From assembly GCA_013399875.1 (NCBI GenBank), contig VXAZ01005475.1, positions 1,692,912 to 1,756,911 on the forward strand: DNA of 64,000 bases. Reading direction: 5' to 3'. The notes beneath the pieces are model-generated. The model saw only the letters and a list, made by a program, of their open reading frames with translations. It had not been told where the DNA came from and ran no database searches. Shown here piece after piece: positions 37,057 through 49,925 of the stretch (position 1 is the stretch's first letter; the number at the start of each line of letters is the position of its first letter). The position numbers were made by a program, and so were the translations under genes. The DNA is from Gymnorhina tibicen. Its lineage: Eukaryota > Chordata > Aves > Passeriformes > Artamidae.

Positions 37057-40000
37057 ACACTGGGACATTGAATGCTTTCAGATGGCTTCAGCCTGCAGCT
37101 TCACTCAAGAAAGGGAACCTTGACCAGCTGATTGAGGTCCCACCTTTAAGGGATATGCAAAGCTGTGCAGGCAACTCAGACACGCAGCTCCATGCACTCT
37201 AGCTCAGAAGACTGTGTGTAGAATGTCCTGGCTTAAACCCAAGTGAAACCCCACATTCATTTCTACAATGCGAACAGTCAGAAGAAACATTTGGCAAGGG
37301 GAAGCAGCCCCACTGAGGGCAGTGGCACGGAAGGAATTGCACATGTGGTCTGTACTTTGCAGTCACTGAGAGGCAGCAGGCACCCTGTGAAGTTCACAGC
37401 TGCTACCTCTAAATCTTGCTTGCGTTTCCCTGTGGTCTTACTCTGGGACTCTACTTCCTACACGTAGTGCTCACCCCTCATGGGATGCAGGAGCACATGG
37501 AGAGAGAAAGGAGCCATTCCTGGTGCAAGAGAGAAGCATCATGCTACAGCTTGGATCACAGCTAGTGTTTTCCAAGAGGGAGTTGGATCCCTGACCCCAT
37601 CTATTCAGTCTTGGGAGACAGCAATCTATCCCCAGTGATTTTAATCATGAAGGAAAGAGACCATTTAACATTCTTCCTCTGTGCCCTGGAGTCTTTGTAG
37701 ATAGGCCAGAAATATCTAGCTTTCAATGCTTTCCAATGCAAATTTGATTTATTTGTTACTGCCAAAATATGTGCTGTTTTGTTTACATTTGGAGAATTGT
37801 GGTCTTATACAAATAGTCATCACTTCCAAATAAAATAACCTATTCCTTGATATTGCTTTCAAACTTCAAAGATAAACTGAGGGGCTGGAAGTGTCAATAT
37901 GTTATTAATTTTACAGTGGCAAGTTCCTGGCACCAGTCATTCCAGATGAAGAGCTGTGATAAAGTGGAGTAGTTTAAAATTACAGCAAGTTCAAGGCAGA
38001 TATAGTACCTCATTCACAGTATCTTCAGGCAAAATACTGAGATGAAATTGGTGAACTTTGGTGGATTGTTTGTTAATCACACCAGTTGAGCGAGTTCATG
38101 AAATAACCTGCCCTTGCAAGGTAGGGTGCAGCCATTCATTTCTATCTTGTCATTCATGCAGTTTGTGCAAGAAATAGCTTTTAAAAAATGAATTAAAATT
38201 GATGCAAGTAGCAGGTAGTGCAGATGCAACCCATGAATTCCAGCAATGCCCATTTCACAGGGGCAGGGGAGACAAAATGCACTTTCATTTTTCCCCCAAT
38301 CGTATTTGATGAAGATGAACTAGATTTGTGAGATTATAGACAGGAAAATAGCTCTGAGGGAAGGGTATCACCTTGCCTTGCATATTGACCCCCCAAGAGT
38401 GCTGAACTGTATTTGCTCATGTCCATGGAGGAACGGAAGATTGTGCCACAGAGCAATCACTGCTACAGTGAAGTACCAGGCTTCAAAGACTGGCTCTGTG
38501 TGTCCCTCCTCATTTGTTATACTCAAGTCTTTTTACATATACTGGCATCTCTTTTCACATAAATTTAATGTGAAAAGTCCACATTTCAGAGCCTCACTGA
38601 AGCAATGTGATTTTTCTGCACAGTTACGTTCCACCTCCCACTGCCACTATAAGAAGTCCCAGTTCATTATGGCAGTCAGAATGCTCTTTCTCACGTTGAT
38701 GAGCCTCTCTGGTGTGTTGCTGCTGCCTGGAGTGAAAGCCATGCTCCTGTTCTGTCCTGTCCCATTCCCATGACTTCACCATCTATCCCTTTCTTGCAGT
38801 GGCTGTGCTGCTTTTTGACACTACTAGCCTATTTAATCCATGGAAATGGCAGAAAACTCCGAGGTTTCCTGCACGAAGTGGTTTTGTGACATTTTGATGT
38901 TCACACACAGTGCTTGCTGTCATTGAGCAGGCAGTGACGAGAGAGGAGGTGGCCAGAGGAGCTGGGGAGACCTTACCTGGTGGGCCCCTGTATTGCTCAC
39001 CCAACTCACCTGATTTCAGCTGCCTCTGCTGAGGTCAGCTCGGTCCATGCGACACATGAGCCTTATAGCGGTGTCCAAGCAGGGCACAGAGGTGGGCACG
39101 GAGAGACTTGTACAGAAATGGGTCGGACCCCTTCCTGAAAGTATTCCCATCTCCTCCAAACAGCAGCAAATAAAAATAATAACTCTTTGTATGTGTACTT
39201 GAGGAAGAGCCCCAGACTGCTCCTATCTCCACATCTGAGGAGGGAACCACGTGTCATGCTGAGGAAAGTGAGCGTGGTGTGTGCAGGGGGGACCGGGAAT
39301 AGCAGCTCTCGCTCTTCTGATGCATTTGGAGGACATGGAGGAGTACTGTGCAAGAGACAGTCCTGAGAAGCATTTGTGTTGAGAGCCCATGTTGAATTTG
39401 CAGTACAGGCAGCGCAAAAAGTGTACTTTGATTTGTAAATGGCTGCATTCTATATGCAAATTACTGAAAAAAGATAAATGTGGAACCCCACAAAGTTGCT
39501 TTTAGTTAACGTCAGAATGGAATCCAATTTTAATGAATACAGCCTAAACTTTTAAAGAGCTTTCACTTAATTGGAAAAATGTTTATTTGCTGTGTTCATC
39601 TTTTTTTCTTAATGAATATTTGAGATGTGCTTGGAATATATTGCATAACATTAATAAACATTTTACTAGCAATATGTCTGGATTTGTGTGTGTTTGAATA
39701 AGTTTACTTTCCTGTTTTTATACCAGATTGTAATGCAGGAACTCTATTATCCATCTTGCAGCCTGCAAAATAAGCAACAATTTAATGACTCGCTGGGACT
39801 AATTAAAAATGAGTCTTGCTGTTCACTCTGTAGTTTCACATAGACAAATTTGGAAGTAGTACATCAAAACTTTAGACAGCTTCTTGTCCTTTTATACATT
39901 CCACCTGATCTATGAAAATAGCCTGCTCACTGCAGATACTTTCAGGTGGGAAAGTTTTTCTCCTCTTTACAAGACTGTTAGGCCAGTGTGTAGCTCTTCA

Positions 40001-41485
40001 CAAAGGTTGCTCCCAGTCTGGTAGAGCAGAATCCGAGCTGGGTTTTCCAGAAGGTAAGCCCAGGGCTTATGGCTGTGTAAGGGGCTGGGAAAATTGCACT
40101 GGGAAAATTGCTTTTTTATGAACAAATGGAGCTGAGAGTGTGACAGGATGGTTTGTAATAAGTTGAGAGGGCAGAGATGCAAAGGGCAAGAGACTGTAGC
40201 CAAGAATGGCATTTGGAGAACTTATGTGTTGAAATGCTAGAGAAGTGGTAATAGCAGAGGATTTTCATAGACAAAGGGATTTTTACTACTTAGATTTTTG
40301 TATGGCTGTGGTCCTAATTTAAATGACAAGAGATGAGAATATGGAGGTTAAACATATTCTCTCTTCACCACCCTCCCTTGCCTTTGGTGGGTTTTTGGTG
40401 GGTTTTTTTCCCTCACGGTAGTATTTTTCAATTAATTCATCAATTTGAAAAAAAATGCTTTTCTTCTCAGACTATAGGAAAGCCTCTAGAATTAAACCAC
40501 GAAGTGTTAGAGCTCTGTGATTTGTCACATTCATGTTGAAATAAGGTTTTATTTTTGTACATAAAGGAAGTGATATCAGTCTCCAGATCAAAAGATCTTG
40601 TTATCTATTCATTCCACCCAGTCTGGGTTTTATGAGGTTTCTAATTTTTTTATAGCAAGAATGACATAATAAAACAATCATGAAAACTATTTAAATCAAA
40701 CTTTCACTGCTGGAAAGAGGTAGAGGCATAGGAGAACATGTCAATTTAATTTAATTCTAATTTTAACAGGAATAATTGAAGATTTCTTTTATCCAGATCT
40801 CTACTATTATTATTGAAGTTTTAAGTAAATATACTTACTGCCTATGCCTGCCAGTCAAATTCTATTTTTTTTTTTAATTCAGAAATATTGTGGATTTATG
40901 TCACTCCAAATTTCTATGGACAAGTAAACTATGATTAGGCAGGCAAGGAAACATCTTCCCTGCCAAATGAAATTGGCTTTCATGTTAATTACAGAAAATA
41001 ATACTGTTACAATAAGATCAAAATTTCAAAAAGAAAATATGAATACCTTTACTCATTACTAAATTAAAATGTATGTGATGGCTGGTTTAGCAACAGCTTT
41101 CTCCAGCAAGCTTTCTCAGGGACTCTTCTGGCACCCTGAAACTAACACTGAGATTTCTAATGGTAGATACTCTGACTCAGACACGTTGGGTTTACTGAAC
41201 TGAGGATGTGGAAAATGAATTGTTTAAAACATGGGGGAAAAAATGTTGCATCTCTTCACCTCCCCAAAATGTTTTCAATTAGTCCTGAGTGCTATTTCTC
41301 AAGGCGGAAGGAAGTCTTCAGTCATAGACTATATACACTTCTAACATCTGTTTTTTCATATTTTTGCTAAATGTGTATTATCTATCTGTATTAAATGTAG
41401 AGTATACAAGACTTTTTGATCACTACCTGGAATCTATCCTTTCTAATTTTTTCTTCTCTATAAACTTTTAAAATCTTTCATGAGT

Positions 41486-41565
41486 AAATTAGAACACAGA
41501 ATTGTGTGAAGAGCAGAAGCTGCTAATTTACTGGGGAAAGGACAGTAGTGAGAAGCCATCACACA
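41486..41565 (+). repeat. Diverged local repeat, copy A
   Basis: It shares about three quarters of its bases by hand alignment with 41995-42077, including the identical start AAATTAGAACACAGA, the block ATTGTGTGAA, GGAAAGGA and the end CACACA. Either an old local duplication about 510 bp apart or two copies of an uncharacterised dispersed repeat. Confidence 0.65.
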
Positions 41566-41994
41566 TTTTAGTCTAAAACTCCATTAATTTGTTGACTAGT
41601 AATGAAGCTTTTCACAGCTTTGTATCTGTTCTTCGTGTTTCTCCATTTTTGAATATTCATCTTAGAGGCATGCAAAGGTTGAAGAGGTAATGCAAAGTAA
41701 GGTGATGTGAACCTGTTTTGAATATGCCCTTTGTGCACCATATTTGATGAAGTATTTCAAATGAGCATATCTCAAATATAGTGACTTCTGACTGGCTGGA
41801 CAGGGAAGACTCAAAAAACCTAAAACCTACTTAACTGCTCTCACTGCTCAAATAGTTCTGAATCCCACAAGCAAAGGTGGGCTCTGACAGAGACTGTGTA
41901 TTTATCTGGTAAGTGGAGAGGTTTTCATCTTATCCAGGCTGGGTTTTTTTCTTTGTAGGGCAACACCTGGCTCTTGAAATCAAAAGTATAAGAA

Positions 41995-42077
41995 AAATTA
42001 GAACACAGAAATATTGTGTGAATAGCAGAAACTGATAATATATCTTGGAAAGGATTGTGATTAGCAGCTGCCACACA
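41995..42077 (+). repeat. Diverged local repeat, copy B
   Basis: Partner of 41486-41565 in the same orientation, with a 3-base insertion after ACAGA. Similarity fades on both sides, so the repeat unit is about 80 bp. Confidence 0.65.
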
Positions 42078-43941
42078 AATGTACAAGGTATGATCAAGTG
42101 GTAATATGTGAACTCAAGCAGGCATTTCAGTCTCTCTAAAACATGTTATAAACAAGCCTTGTGAACTAATCAGGTGGGTTTTATATCCTTTGTGTCATAT
42201 TTCACTATAAAATAAATAGGTGTTTCCTGTTGCTGATGAACTGTTGAAACAACATACCCAAATGCAGAGAGGTTAAATTATCTATTCCTTATAGCACTTG
42301 GGCACTTCTTGAAGATGTAAAAATTATAACCTGATATTAGCAATTTCTTCTTTTTATACAACCCCAAAATTGCATAAACTTGAGATGTTGTCTGAACGCA
42401 CTTGACAACAGCTTTTCCTCACACCAAGCACTAAAAGAAATTAAAATTTGTAACATTTCCCTGTTTATTTCTTCCGTACCAGATGCCTTTCTTTGCTAGC
42501 ACCAGTGGTTGTGTGTCAGCTTCGTGAACCAGCTGGGGAAAAAAGCCCAGTTCTCTGATCTGATTCATCACAAGTCCGTGTTGAGTAAGTGGCTAAAAAT
42601 GGGAAGACCATGTATAGGGAGTGAAAGTAATGGCCAAGGGGAATGACGATAGGGGAGGACTTCTGTATTTGGCAGCTGTGATGATGAGGGTGGTTGCTGA
42701 GGACTGTAAGTTCATGCTATGCTCAGCCCAGTGAAACTGCAGGTTGCCAGCCAAGGATAGTCCTGCTTCTTCTCCGTCCCTAGTGATTGTAGGCCAAGTC
42801 TGTGGAAAGCAAACCAACCTAAACAGAAGTTCTCCATTAGCTCTGATCTTTAAGCACACTTGCAACCTCCTCCTTGCTATACCAAATGCAGGTGGGAGGA
42901 ATGACTTTACTATCAAGGTATGGGATGTGGAGAAGAAAGATGATAGCCTCATGTATGAACTGAACTTGTCAAACAGCAAATATCAGTCCTTAATCCTTGC
43001 TTTACATTACCTGCTGAAGCTGTTAAGTTCACTTGTCTAAGGGAGTGAGGCTGCATACTATTTTTATTGGCATTTGTTTCTCTGACATCCTGGATTTTAT
43101 AAAAAAAATTCCATCTTGGAGCTATAAAATATTTTCTGAAGAGCTGTAGGCTGCTTATTTTGGATCTTCCAAAACTTTAAATATCGATAGTGCTGTTATA
43201 AATTGTAGCCACCAAGACTGGCCTCCATAAACTAGAATACTGAATGCACAGTAAAGATGAACCCTGCTCTTAGAGTCTTACAATTCAAATAAGGACTGAA
43301 AAAGAAGCTTTATTCTCCTTATTAAAGGTAAATTGAATTTCAGTGAAATTAAACAGGAAGTCTTCCTTCTGCAAAAGTGACTCAAATGCCTGATTTTTTT
43401 AAAAACTTCCCCCTTCTTTTGGACTTGCTCAGAGAACAAAGAGAAGAAATCAGATTTTCTGAATCTCAGCCCTGCATCTTAACCAGTCATTCTGGTCATC
43501 TTTCTTTACTATATACTTTGAAAAGAATTAAATTGCCTTATTAAGAGAAGACAGAATTGCTTGGTTAGTGCCAGAGAAACTAATTAAATCCCTTATCCTG
43601 AGAGAAAGGTGCATTGGTTATTATTAAACAACATGGCCTGGATGCAGCCTCAAGCTCAAAAGGTCATTAAACTATTGCCAGGAACTGCTAAAGGAGAATT
43701 TCTCTGTTTGCCTTTTGTCTTACATTCCTTCTTCAGGCATCTGTTGTAGAGGTCTATCAGAAAAAAAACCCCAAAACCCTGCACCCTTAAAGCTGTCCCT
43801 AATTATGTGAAGAAAACAGAACAAAAAAGGAGGGAAGTAAAATAAAGTTAAAACTCCAGATGACTCTCCCGACAAATGAAATGAGAATGAGGGTTACTAC
43901 TGGAATCACAATTCTAGGCTAAATTGTCATCTGGCTGGCAG

Positions 43942-44030
43942 AAGAGTATGGTGTTCCGTCTCAAAATTTTAAATCAGAAAACTGCCATGATCAAGGAGCT
44001 GTAGAAGGCCCTTTTGGTTTGCCAAGGAAG
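43942..44030 (+). other. Candidate exon (unassigned)
   Basis: An acceptor-like tract ending GGCTGGCAG (43941) and a donor AAG|GTAAGC (44030/44031) bracket 89 bp. One frame is open through it (29 codons, beginning EYGVPSQNFKSENCHDQGAV), while the other two frames contain stops. No family is recognised. The signals are reasonable but such combinations arise by chance in 64 kb. Confidence 0.18.
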
Positions 44031-44539
44031 GTAAGCTCATCTGACCTTCAGTAGGAGCACACTCATTTGATTTGTTAATATTTGCGTGCAGAAGCTGTCA
44101 GTCTTGATGACCTGTTGAAGACCGATTTAATACTGTCACTTGTAGATCAGTATGCAAGTAGGTGGTTCCTGGGTGCATGAAGGCAGAAAGAAAACATGTC
44201 TGACTTTGGATTTGTTCTCATATCAACCCTTTCAGAACTGTGATGCCTGTATTTGTTTCTTCCTGAAACATAAAACTTGCCAGAATGATGACCTCCAGTG
44301 GGAAAAGTATTTTAAGAAAGCTTTTTGGTCCGGTTTATCCATTATTTCCTTTTCCTCTTACATTATTTGCCTCTTACTGCATAGGTTGTCTGAACCGGCG
44401 TGGTGACAACTGGTGGTAGTAATGAGGCTGCAGACTTCTCTCTAATTGAACCCTGTTACTCTTCCCATTAAGTTGCAGGATGTGTGTTGCCTCATTAATC
44501 CAAACTACTGTTGTAATTTCTCCCCATTCCCCACCTCAG

Positions 44540-44710
44540 CCTGGCATTAGTGCAGATAAGGAACGCCCCGTTTTACATGCTCTGTGCAGGAATTAGCTGC
44601 TAATTGCTGCTGCTTTTGTTAGTCCAACTGGGACCACCTGGCAGCTCCTCAGTCAACCAGAGGGAGCGGTAGGGTGGCATTCATTGCTCTCAATAATGAA
44701 TAAGCTCTTG
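44540..44710. promoter_or_regulatory. Motif-dense patch, possible conserved enhancer
   Basis: Within 170 bases: GATAAG (44555-44560), paired homeodomain-type AATTAG...TAATTG cores (44591-44606), E-box/ZEB-type CACCTG with adjacent CAGCTC (44635-44646), and AATAATGAATAA near 44692-44703. This density of developmental transcription-factor cores resembles vertebrate conserved non-coding enhancers. Conservation itself cannot be tested here. Confidence 0.28.
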
Positions 44711-44811
44711 ATGCCTATGTTGGTCGCTCAGCACCAAAAACGGAGGAGCTTGGCAGCCAGGTCACTCTGTCTGGAGCTTGTGTGGTGCGTCTGAGCTATC
44801 TGCTATTGCAG

Positions 44812-44911
44812 TAGAGGGAGGGCACCTCTTCAGAAAAAGGCGTGTGAGGAGACAGTACAAATTCTGCGTTCGTATTGTCTTCCTTTTGAAGGTGGGCAGC
44901 TGGGGCTGCAG
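44812..44911 (+). other. Candidate exon or alternative first exon
   Basis: A 100-bp interval sits between an acceptor-like TGCTATTGCAG (44811) and a strong donor CAG|GTAAGC (44911/44912). Two of three frames are open through it. The surrounding 44.75-45.15 kb has more CpGs than the neighbouring DNA, so it could be an alternative first exon or a lncRNA exon. On the minus strand a 124-codon frame (44762-45136) overlaps it without recognisable homology. Confidence 0.2.
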
Positions 44912-47900
44912 GTAAGCGTGTCTCCCTGGTCGGAGATAGAAAGGTTTCTCTGTGTCATTGTAACTATCTAATGCACTCTCGTAGTCTGTGTTTCTGAACT
45001 GGAAGTTGCTCTTGCTCCTGCAACTTGATACCATTTCGTGTGCGGATGTGCTCGCACTGAAGCCCCGAAGGAGTGTGCTGGACTCGGCTGTAGCCCAGAG
45101 CTCCAGTGTTGTGCCCAGGCACAGGGAGCGTAGCAACCACCCCAGTTGGTGGGGGGAGAGTTAGTAAGTGTTTGTGATAGGTAGAATACAAATCTGTCTG
45201 GATAGTTTTCTCAATGCTAGCTCCTACCATCCTTCCCCAACTCACCCTGCCTTCACTGTATTTTTTCCCCCTGAGGAATCACTGAAAATACCTATATGCT
45301 CTTTGGTGGGCTATTGCAACAGCTTTTTATTTTAATCTGTAGCTAGTGCTGATAGAGAAGGCTTATGTGGTTCGTTACTGTAAGTTTGCTGCTCTTTGTT
45401 AGTGCTATGATGGCTTTTTTTTTTTTTCCTTTGTGTAACTACGGATATATTTATCCAACTTTATGTGACAGTAATGTTCTGATTTGCAGTGAGACTCATA
45501 AATCAGAATACTGTGCATTGCAAAGCAGTTGAAAAACACAGCATCTTCTCAAAGAGATTTCATAATAGTGTATATTTTTTATGGTGTTTGAGTATATTAA
45601 GGGCTCAGAGGTAGCAGAAAAAGCATTAAAATGTAAGTTAGAATGGTAAAACTCATGGCAAAATATTAATAAACAGTGTCTGTGTAGCTGTACAAAAGAT
45701 CATGCTCACTTTGAATCAATTTTCACAGTCACATTCTTCTGGTTGCAGAATAAGCTAAAGCTTCAGGAGTAAGAGAATTTTCATCACAATGCAAATGACT
45801 ATTGAGGAAAAAAAGAAATTTGACACTGTATAACCTGGAAACTCCAGTCTACAGATTTTTGTATACCAATTAAGATGAAATGTCATTTAAACTTGAAAAT
45901 GAAAATGCTGCCCCTTTAAGGTAACATTTTTTTTCTTTACATTGTCAAAGACAACTGCAGTCACTGTGCCAACGCACCTTGAAGGTGCAGTGATAGCAGT
46001 CTGAAATTTGACAGTTTGAAGTTCGGAACTGAATTATAGTGACAACCTTGGCCCTTTATACCTCCCTTCGAGGTAGAAACCCAGAAAACAGTACCCAGTT
46101 AATAATAATAATTGTGTATGTTGGCATAATGTACACGTCTGAGAGAAAGGAAATAGAGCTAAAATGTCATAAATGAGGATGAAATGAACTAGCAGAAATT
46201 GGTTGCTTAATACATGTCATTTTTTTAAACTACGGGTCAAACTTAACCACCCTGGAAACCTTAAGGATAATTCAAAAGGATCTCTTAAGATGATAGGCTG
46301 CCTATAGGGGTGGTGATGCAAGTGCTTTCAGCACGTGAATTATCTGCTACCTAGACTGCTGCCTTTCAAGGGGTGCAGTCAACTGAAGGTCTTATTTGTT
46401 GGTATGTGGAAAAACAAGATGCTAGGTAAGCTGTTTTTCTACACAGAAAACCTTTGCAGAGGCAGTGAAGACTGACCATATCTGGGGAATGTGATGGGTG
46501 GCAAAAGAAAAGCAGAAATCACATGACTAAGTAAAAACTTCCAAGCTTTTTAATTATTATTTTGGTGGTTGTTTTTTGTTGTTTGGTTGTGACTGGTTTT
46601 TAGCTATCTGGCTCTTTAGTACACATTCAGTTTATGCCTTTGTATTTTTTTTCCTCTTAAACTATGAGATCAAGAATTCTCCTTTTGAAGTGGAAGTAGT
46701 GAGGTTTTTTTTTTTAAGCTATTTTTACTTTTATAATTAGAGGTAGCAGAAAATATGAGAAAAAAATAGCGTTTGGTGTCACTCAAATTATGTTGTCTAG
46801 CTTACTCCCAGCTCCATTTACTTGACAAGATTTCCTAGCATCTGTTTTGCTTTGGTCCTGAAACCCTTGAGACAGCTTTTGTTCTTCGCTTTTGTTCTTC
46901 AGTGAGTAAGCTAAGAGCATGGAGAGTCAGCTGCCAATGTGATCCTGCGGATCCAGATGCAGGAGTAAGTTTATGAAGGCAGCAAATGTGGCTTTGCCAA
47001 ATGCTCTTGTCATGTACTTTTAACAAGACGTGTTGTCTGATAACTTCAGCTGTAAACCCTTGGGCCGGCCCAAGCTCTCCAAAGGCTGCTCTGACTTGCA
47101 TGAAGTGTCACTCTGCCAGCCAGGAGCATCTGGAAGAGTAGGCTCCTGCTCTGCTTTTCATTGAGAGTCTTGGGGTTCCAGGACAGGTGGGATGGTGGGC
47201 ACAAAAGTAAAACTATAGATGGATGCAAATTAAAGTGTTTCAAGCTAGTCATAAAGAGCCCTACTTCATATTGTAGGTGGTGCTTTTAATCTAGCTTCCA
47301 ATAGAAGCCTATGTGCTTATTTCCGAGTGTGATGTGGACGTGATCAGAAATTTCATAAGACCATCTGCGTGGATTTCACTCTGGAGTATCTCCCATGTGA
47401 TAATTGGTGTATTTATTAAGGTTTCTAGTAAGCTTTATTTTTCCTGAAGATAAAGCAGCTCTGAAAAAAATAGCAGGTAGACTGTGCATTTGTGAAACTC
47501 CCTGTCTTAATAGGGAGCTTCCTTCTAATCTGGTGGAGTGCCCGTTCTGCCATACTCTAAATAGCTTTTCATTATCATGTAATACCTGTGCACATGACAG
47601 TGTGAAAAGTGCTTATTTTTATGCTTTTTATCACTGCTAAAAAATTGTTCTGTTATATTTAAGTTTGTTATTTTGAACACATGATATACATGAGGTAAGT
47701 CATGACAGTACTATGGGTTTTCCCCCTTTTCTTGTCCCTACTGATTTCGAAGGAAGAAGTTTCAGGTTCTTTGAAATCTGTAACAGCGAATGCTTGCTCG
47801 GTGGTTAAGGATATATCTGCTTGTTTTCTCTATGTGTAGAGGACATGTATAGAGAGGCAGAAAGAAAATGGAAAAATTCTTGTCAGAAATCTTACACTCA

Positions 47901-48699
47901 AGAGACAAAAAATTTAATGATAGTCTTATTTCTTTTTCCTAACTGATATTGTTAGTTTAAATATTTCTTAGTGTCATTTTCCCTCTCCTCTATTGCCCAT
48001 GGGAGAGCAGGAAAAATCCAAGATAAATGTGTCTTTGGAGCATTGCAGATTTAAGGTTCCAGAGGGAAATCAGTGTTTGCTTCTGCAGGTCCCTGAGCCC
48101 TCAGGTGAACGGGTCCAGGGGGGATCATCTGTTTTGCTATTTCAGTTTAGCACTTTAGTGAGGCCACAAAGTGAAAGTCATCCGCGGGCAGAATTCAGAC
48201 TGCTTTTCACATGTGTTGGTGCTCATCAGGGAACAGAGTCTGTTGGTGGAATTAGCTCAGCTGCTTCTCTGATAATGCAGTCCTGATGCAGGAATTTGGA
48301 TGTTGTACAGCCCTATTGTTTCTTTTCTGGCCCCCTCACTCAAAGGAACCCCTAAAAAATATCGGCTGTGGTGCATCAGGCTGCTGAGTTTTTGAATACA
48401 GGTCAGAGATGCCCCGGCCCCATTGAAGTGGCTCTGCAATGATCCCTATGGGTTTTGCCTCCTCCATGCCTGGGCTGTGGGCCACAGTACTAGGCAGAAA
48501 TAGCCCCTCTTTGTGTTCTCTTCTCTCCCATGTTTTTTGGAGATCCCGTGACACAGCTTTTGTCAAGGCTGCAGCAGTAATTTCTGGGCTTAACACGAGC
48601 TTCTTGCACAAACTTTTCTCCTTTTGTACGTGGTTTAAGGGTAATGTGTTTTCTTATATTTTGTATTATACACTAGATGGGATTGTCTTGGTAGAGAAT

Positions 48700-49925
48700 T
48701 TCCAGGCAGGACTTGTTAGAATGATTTTGGATGGTTGTAAGATCTTCAGAAAGGATAGGTGAGGAAGGATAGTCAGTGGGGTGGCTCTGTACATTAAGGG
48801 AGTGTTTTGCCTATAGAGTGCACAAGGACGGTGATGATAAGGTTGAGTGCCTTACTTATTATTTAAGAATCAAGAAAGCCAACATCCGGGTAGGGGTCTG
48901 TCACAGACCACACAACCAGGATGAAGAGGTAGATAAAGTATGCTGTAAGTGACTGGCTGATGTTTTATGACATTTTGGGCTTGTGGGAGACTTTATCTTG
49001 ATGGATGTCTGCTGGAAACTCAGCACAGTGGAGAGGACGCAGTCTAGGAGGTTTCTGGAGTGTGTGGAAGACAAATTCCTGTCACAGCTGGTAAGTGAGC
49101 CTACCAGGGCAGTGCCCTGCTGGACCTTCTGTTTATGAACAGAGGAGGGCTGGTGGGAGATGTGGTAGTCAGAGGTAGTCTTGGGCACAGCCACCACAAA
49201 ATGATAGTTTTCAATTCTTGGTGAAGTAAGAAAGGGGGTCAACAAAACCTCTACTTTGGACTTTCAGAGGGTGGACTTTGGCCTGTTGAGGATGCTGGTT
49301 TGGAGAGTCCCTTGGGAAAGGGAAGGAAAAAAGGAAAGGCAGGTCCTTTTTGACCAACCTGATTTTCTTCTGAGACCAGGTGACCCACCTAGTGGATGAG
49401 GGAAAGGCTTAAATGTTGTCTACCTGGACTTCAGCAAAGCTTTCAATACTGTCTCCCACAGTGTTCTCCTGGAGAAGCTGGCAGCCCTTGTCTTGGACAG
49501 GTGCACTCTTTGCTGGGTTAAAACTGTCTGGGTGCCTGGGCCCAGAGGGTGATGGTGAATGGAGCTACCCCCTGGTGGCAGCCAGTCACTGTGCTCTCTC
49601 CAACTCCCTGAAAGGAGGCTGTAGCCAGGTGGGAGTTGGTCTCTCCTCCCAGGCAACCAACAACAGGACAAGAGGAAACAGCCTCCAGCTGGGCCAGGGG
49701 AGGTTCAGGTTGGACATCAGGGAAGAATTTTTTCACTGAAAGGGTTGTCAAGCATTGGAAAAGGCTGCCCAGGGAGGTGGTGGAGTAACTATCCCTGGAA
49801 GTGTTTGAGAAACAACTGGACGTGGCACTTAGTGCTATGGTTTAGTTGGCATGGTGATGTTTGGCCAAAGGCTGGACTTGGTGATCTTGTCAGTATTTTC
49901 CAATCTTAATTATTCTATAATTTTG
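48700..49925 (+). mobile_element. CR1 LINE, internally deleted
   Basis: It reads, in order, as the C-terminal half of the CR1 endonuclease domain (about 48710-49240; LLDLL-type motif and GHSHHKM, the latter in place of a GHSDH-like catalytic block, near 49120-49210), a short junction, the RT start (VYLDFSKAFNTVSHS near 49420-49465), and then after 49590 directly the 3' region (TGTAGCCAGGTGGGAGTTGG near 49619) and 3' end (GTATTTTCCAATCTTAATTATTCTAT at about 49890-49920). At least two internal deletions remove the linker between the endonuclease and RT and most of the RT palm and thumb. Frames are broken by stops. The endonuclease His-Asp pair reads HH, so the catalytic Asp appears lost. Confidence 0.92.

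Larger units (their letters stand above)
37057..48699. other. Non-coding stretch with candidate regulatory/exon signals
   Basis: This 11.6-kb interval has no known exon. It holds a diverged local repeat pair (41486-41565 and 41995-42077), a candidate exon (43942-44030), a motif-dense patch (44540-44710) and another candidate exon (44812-44911). A short 14-bp tandem repeat CTGGGAAAATTGC occurs at about 40084-40111. Open frames of 100-130 codons (38378-38773 +, 42593-42979 -) match nothing I know. Confidence 0.5.

Noticed and set aside
49413..49739. 108-codon forward frame spanning the CR1 RT start and 3' region
   Set aside because: It is part of the deleted CR1 and crosses a deletion junction, so it is not a gene.
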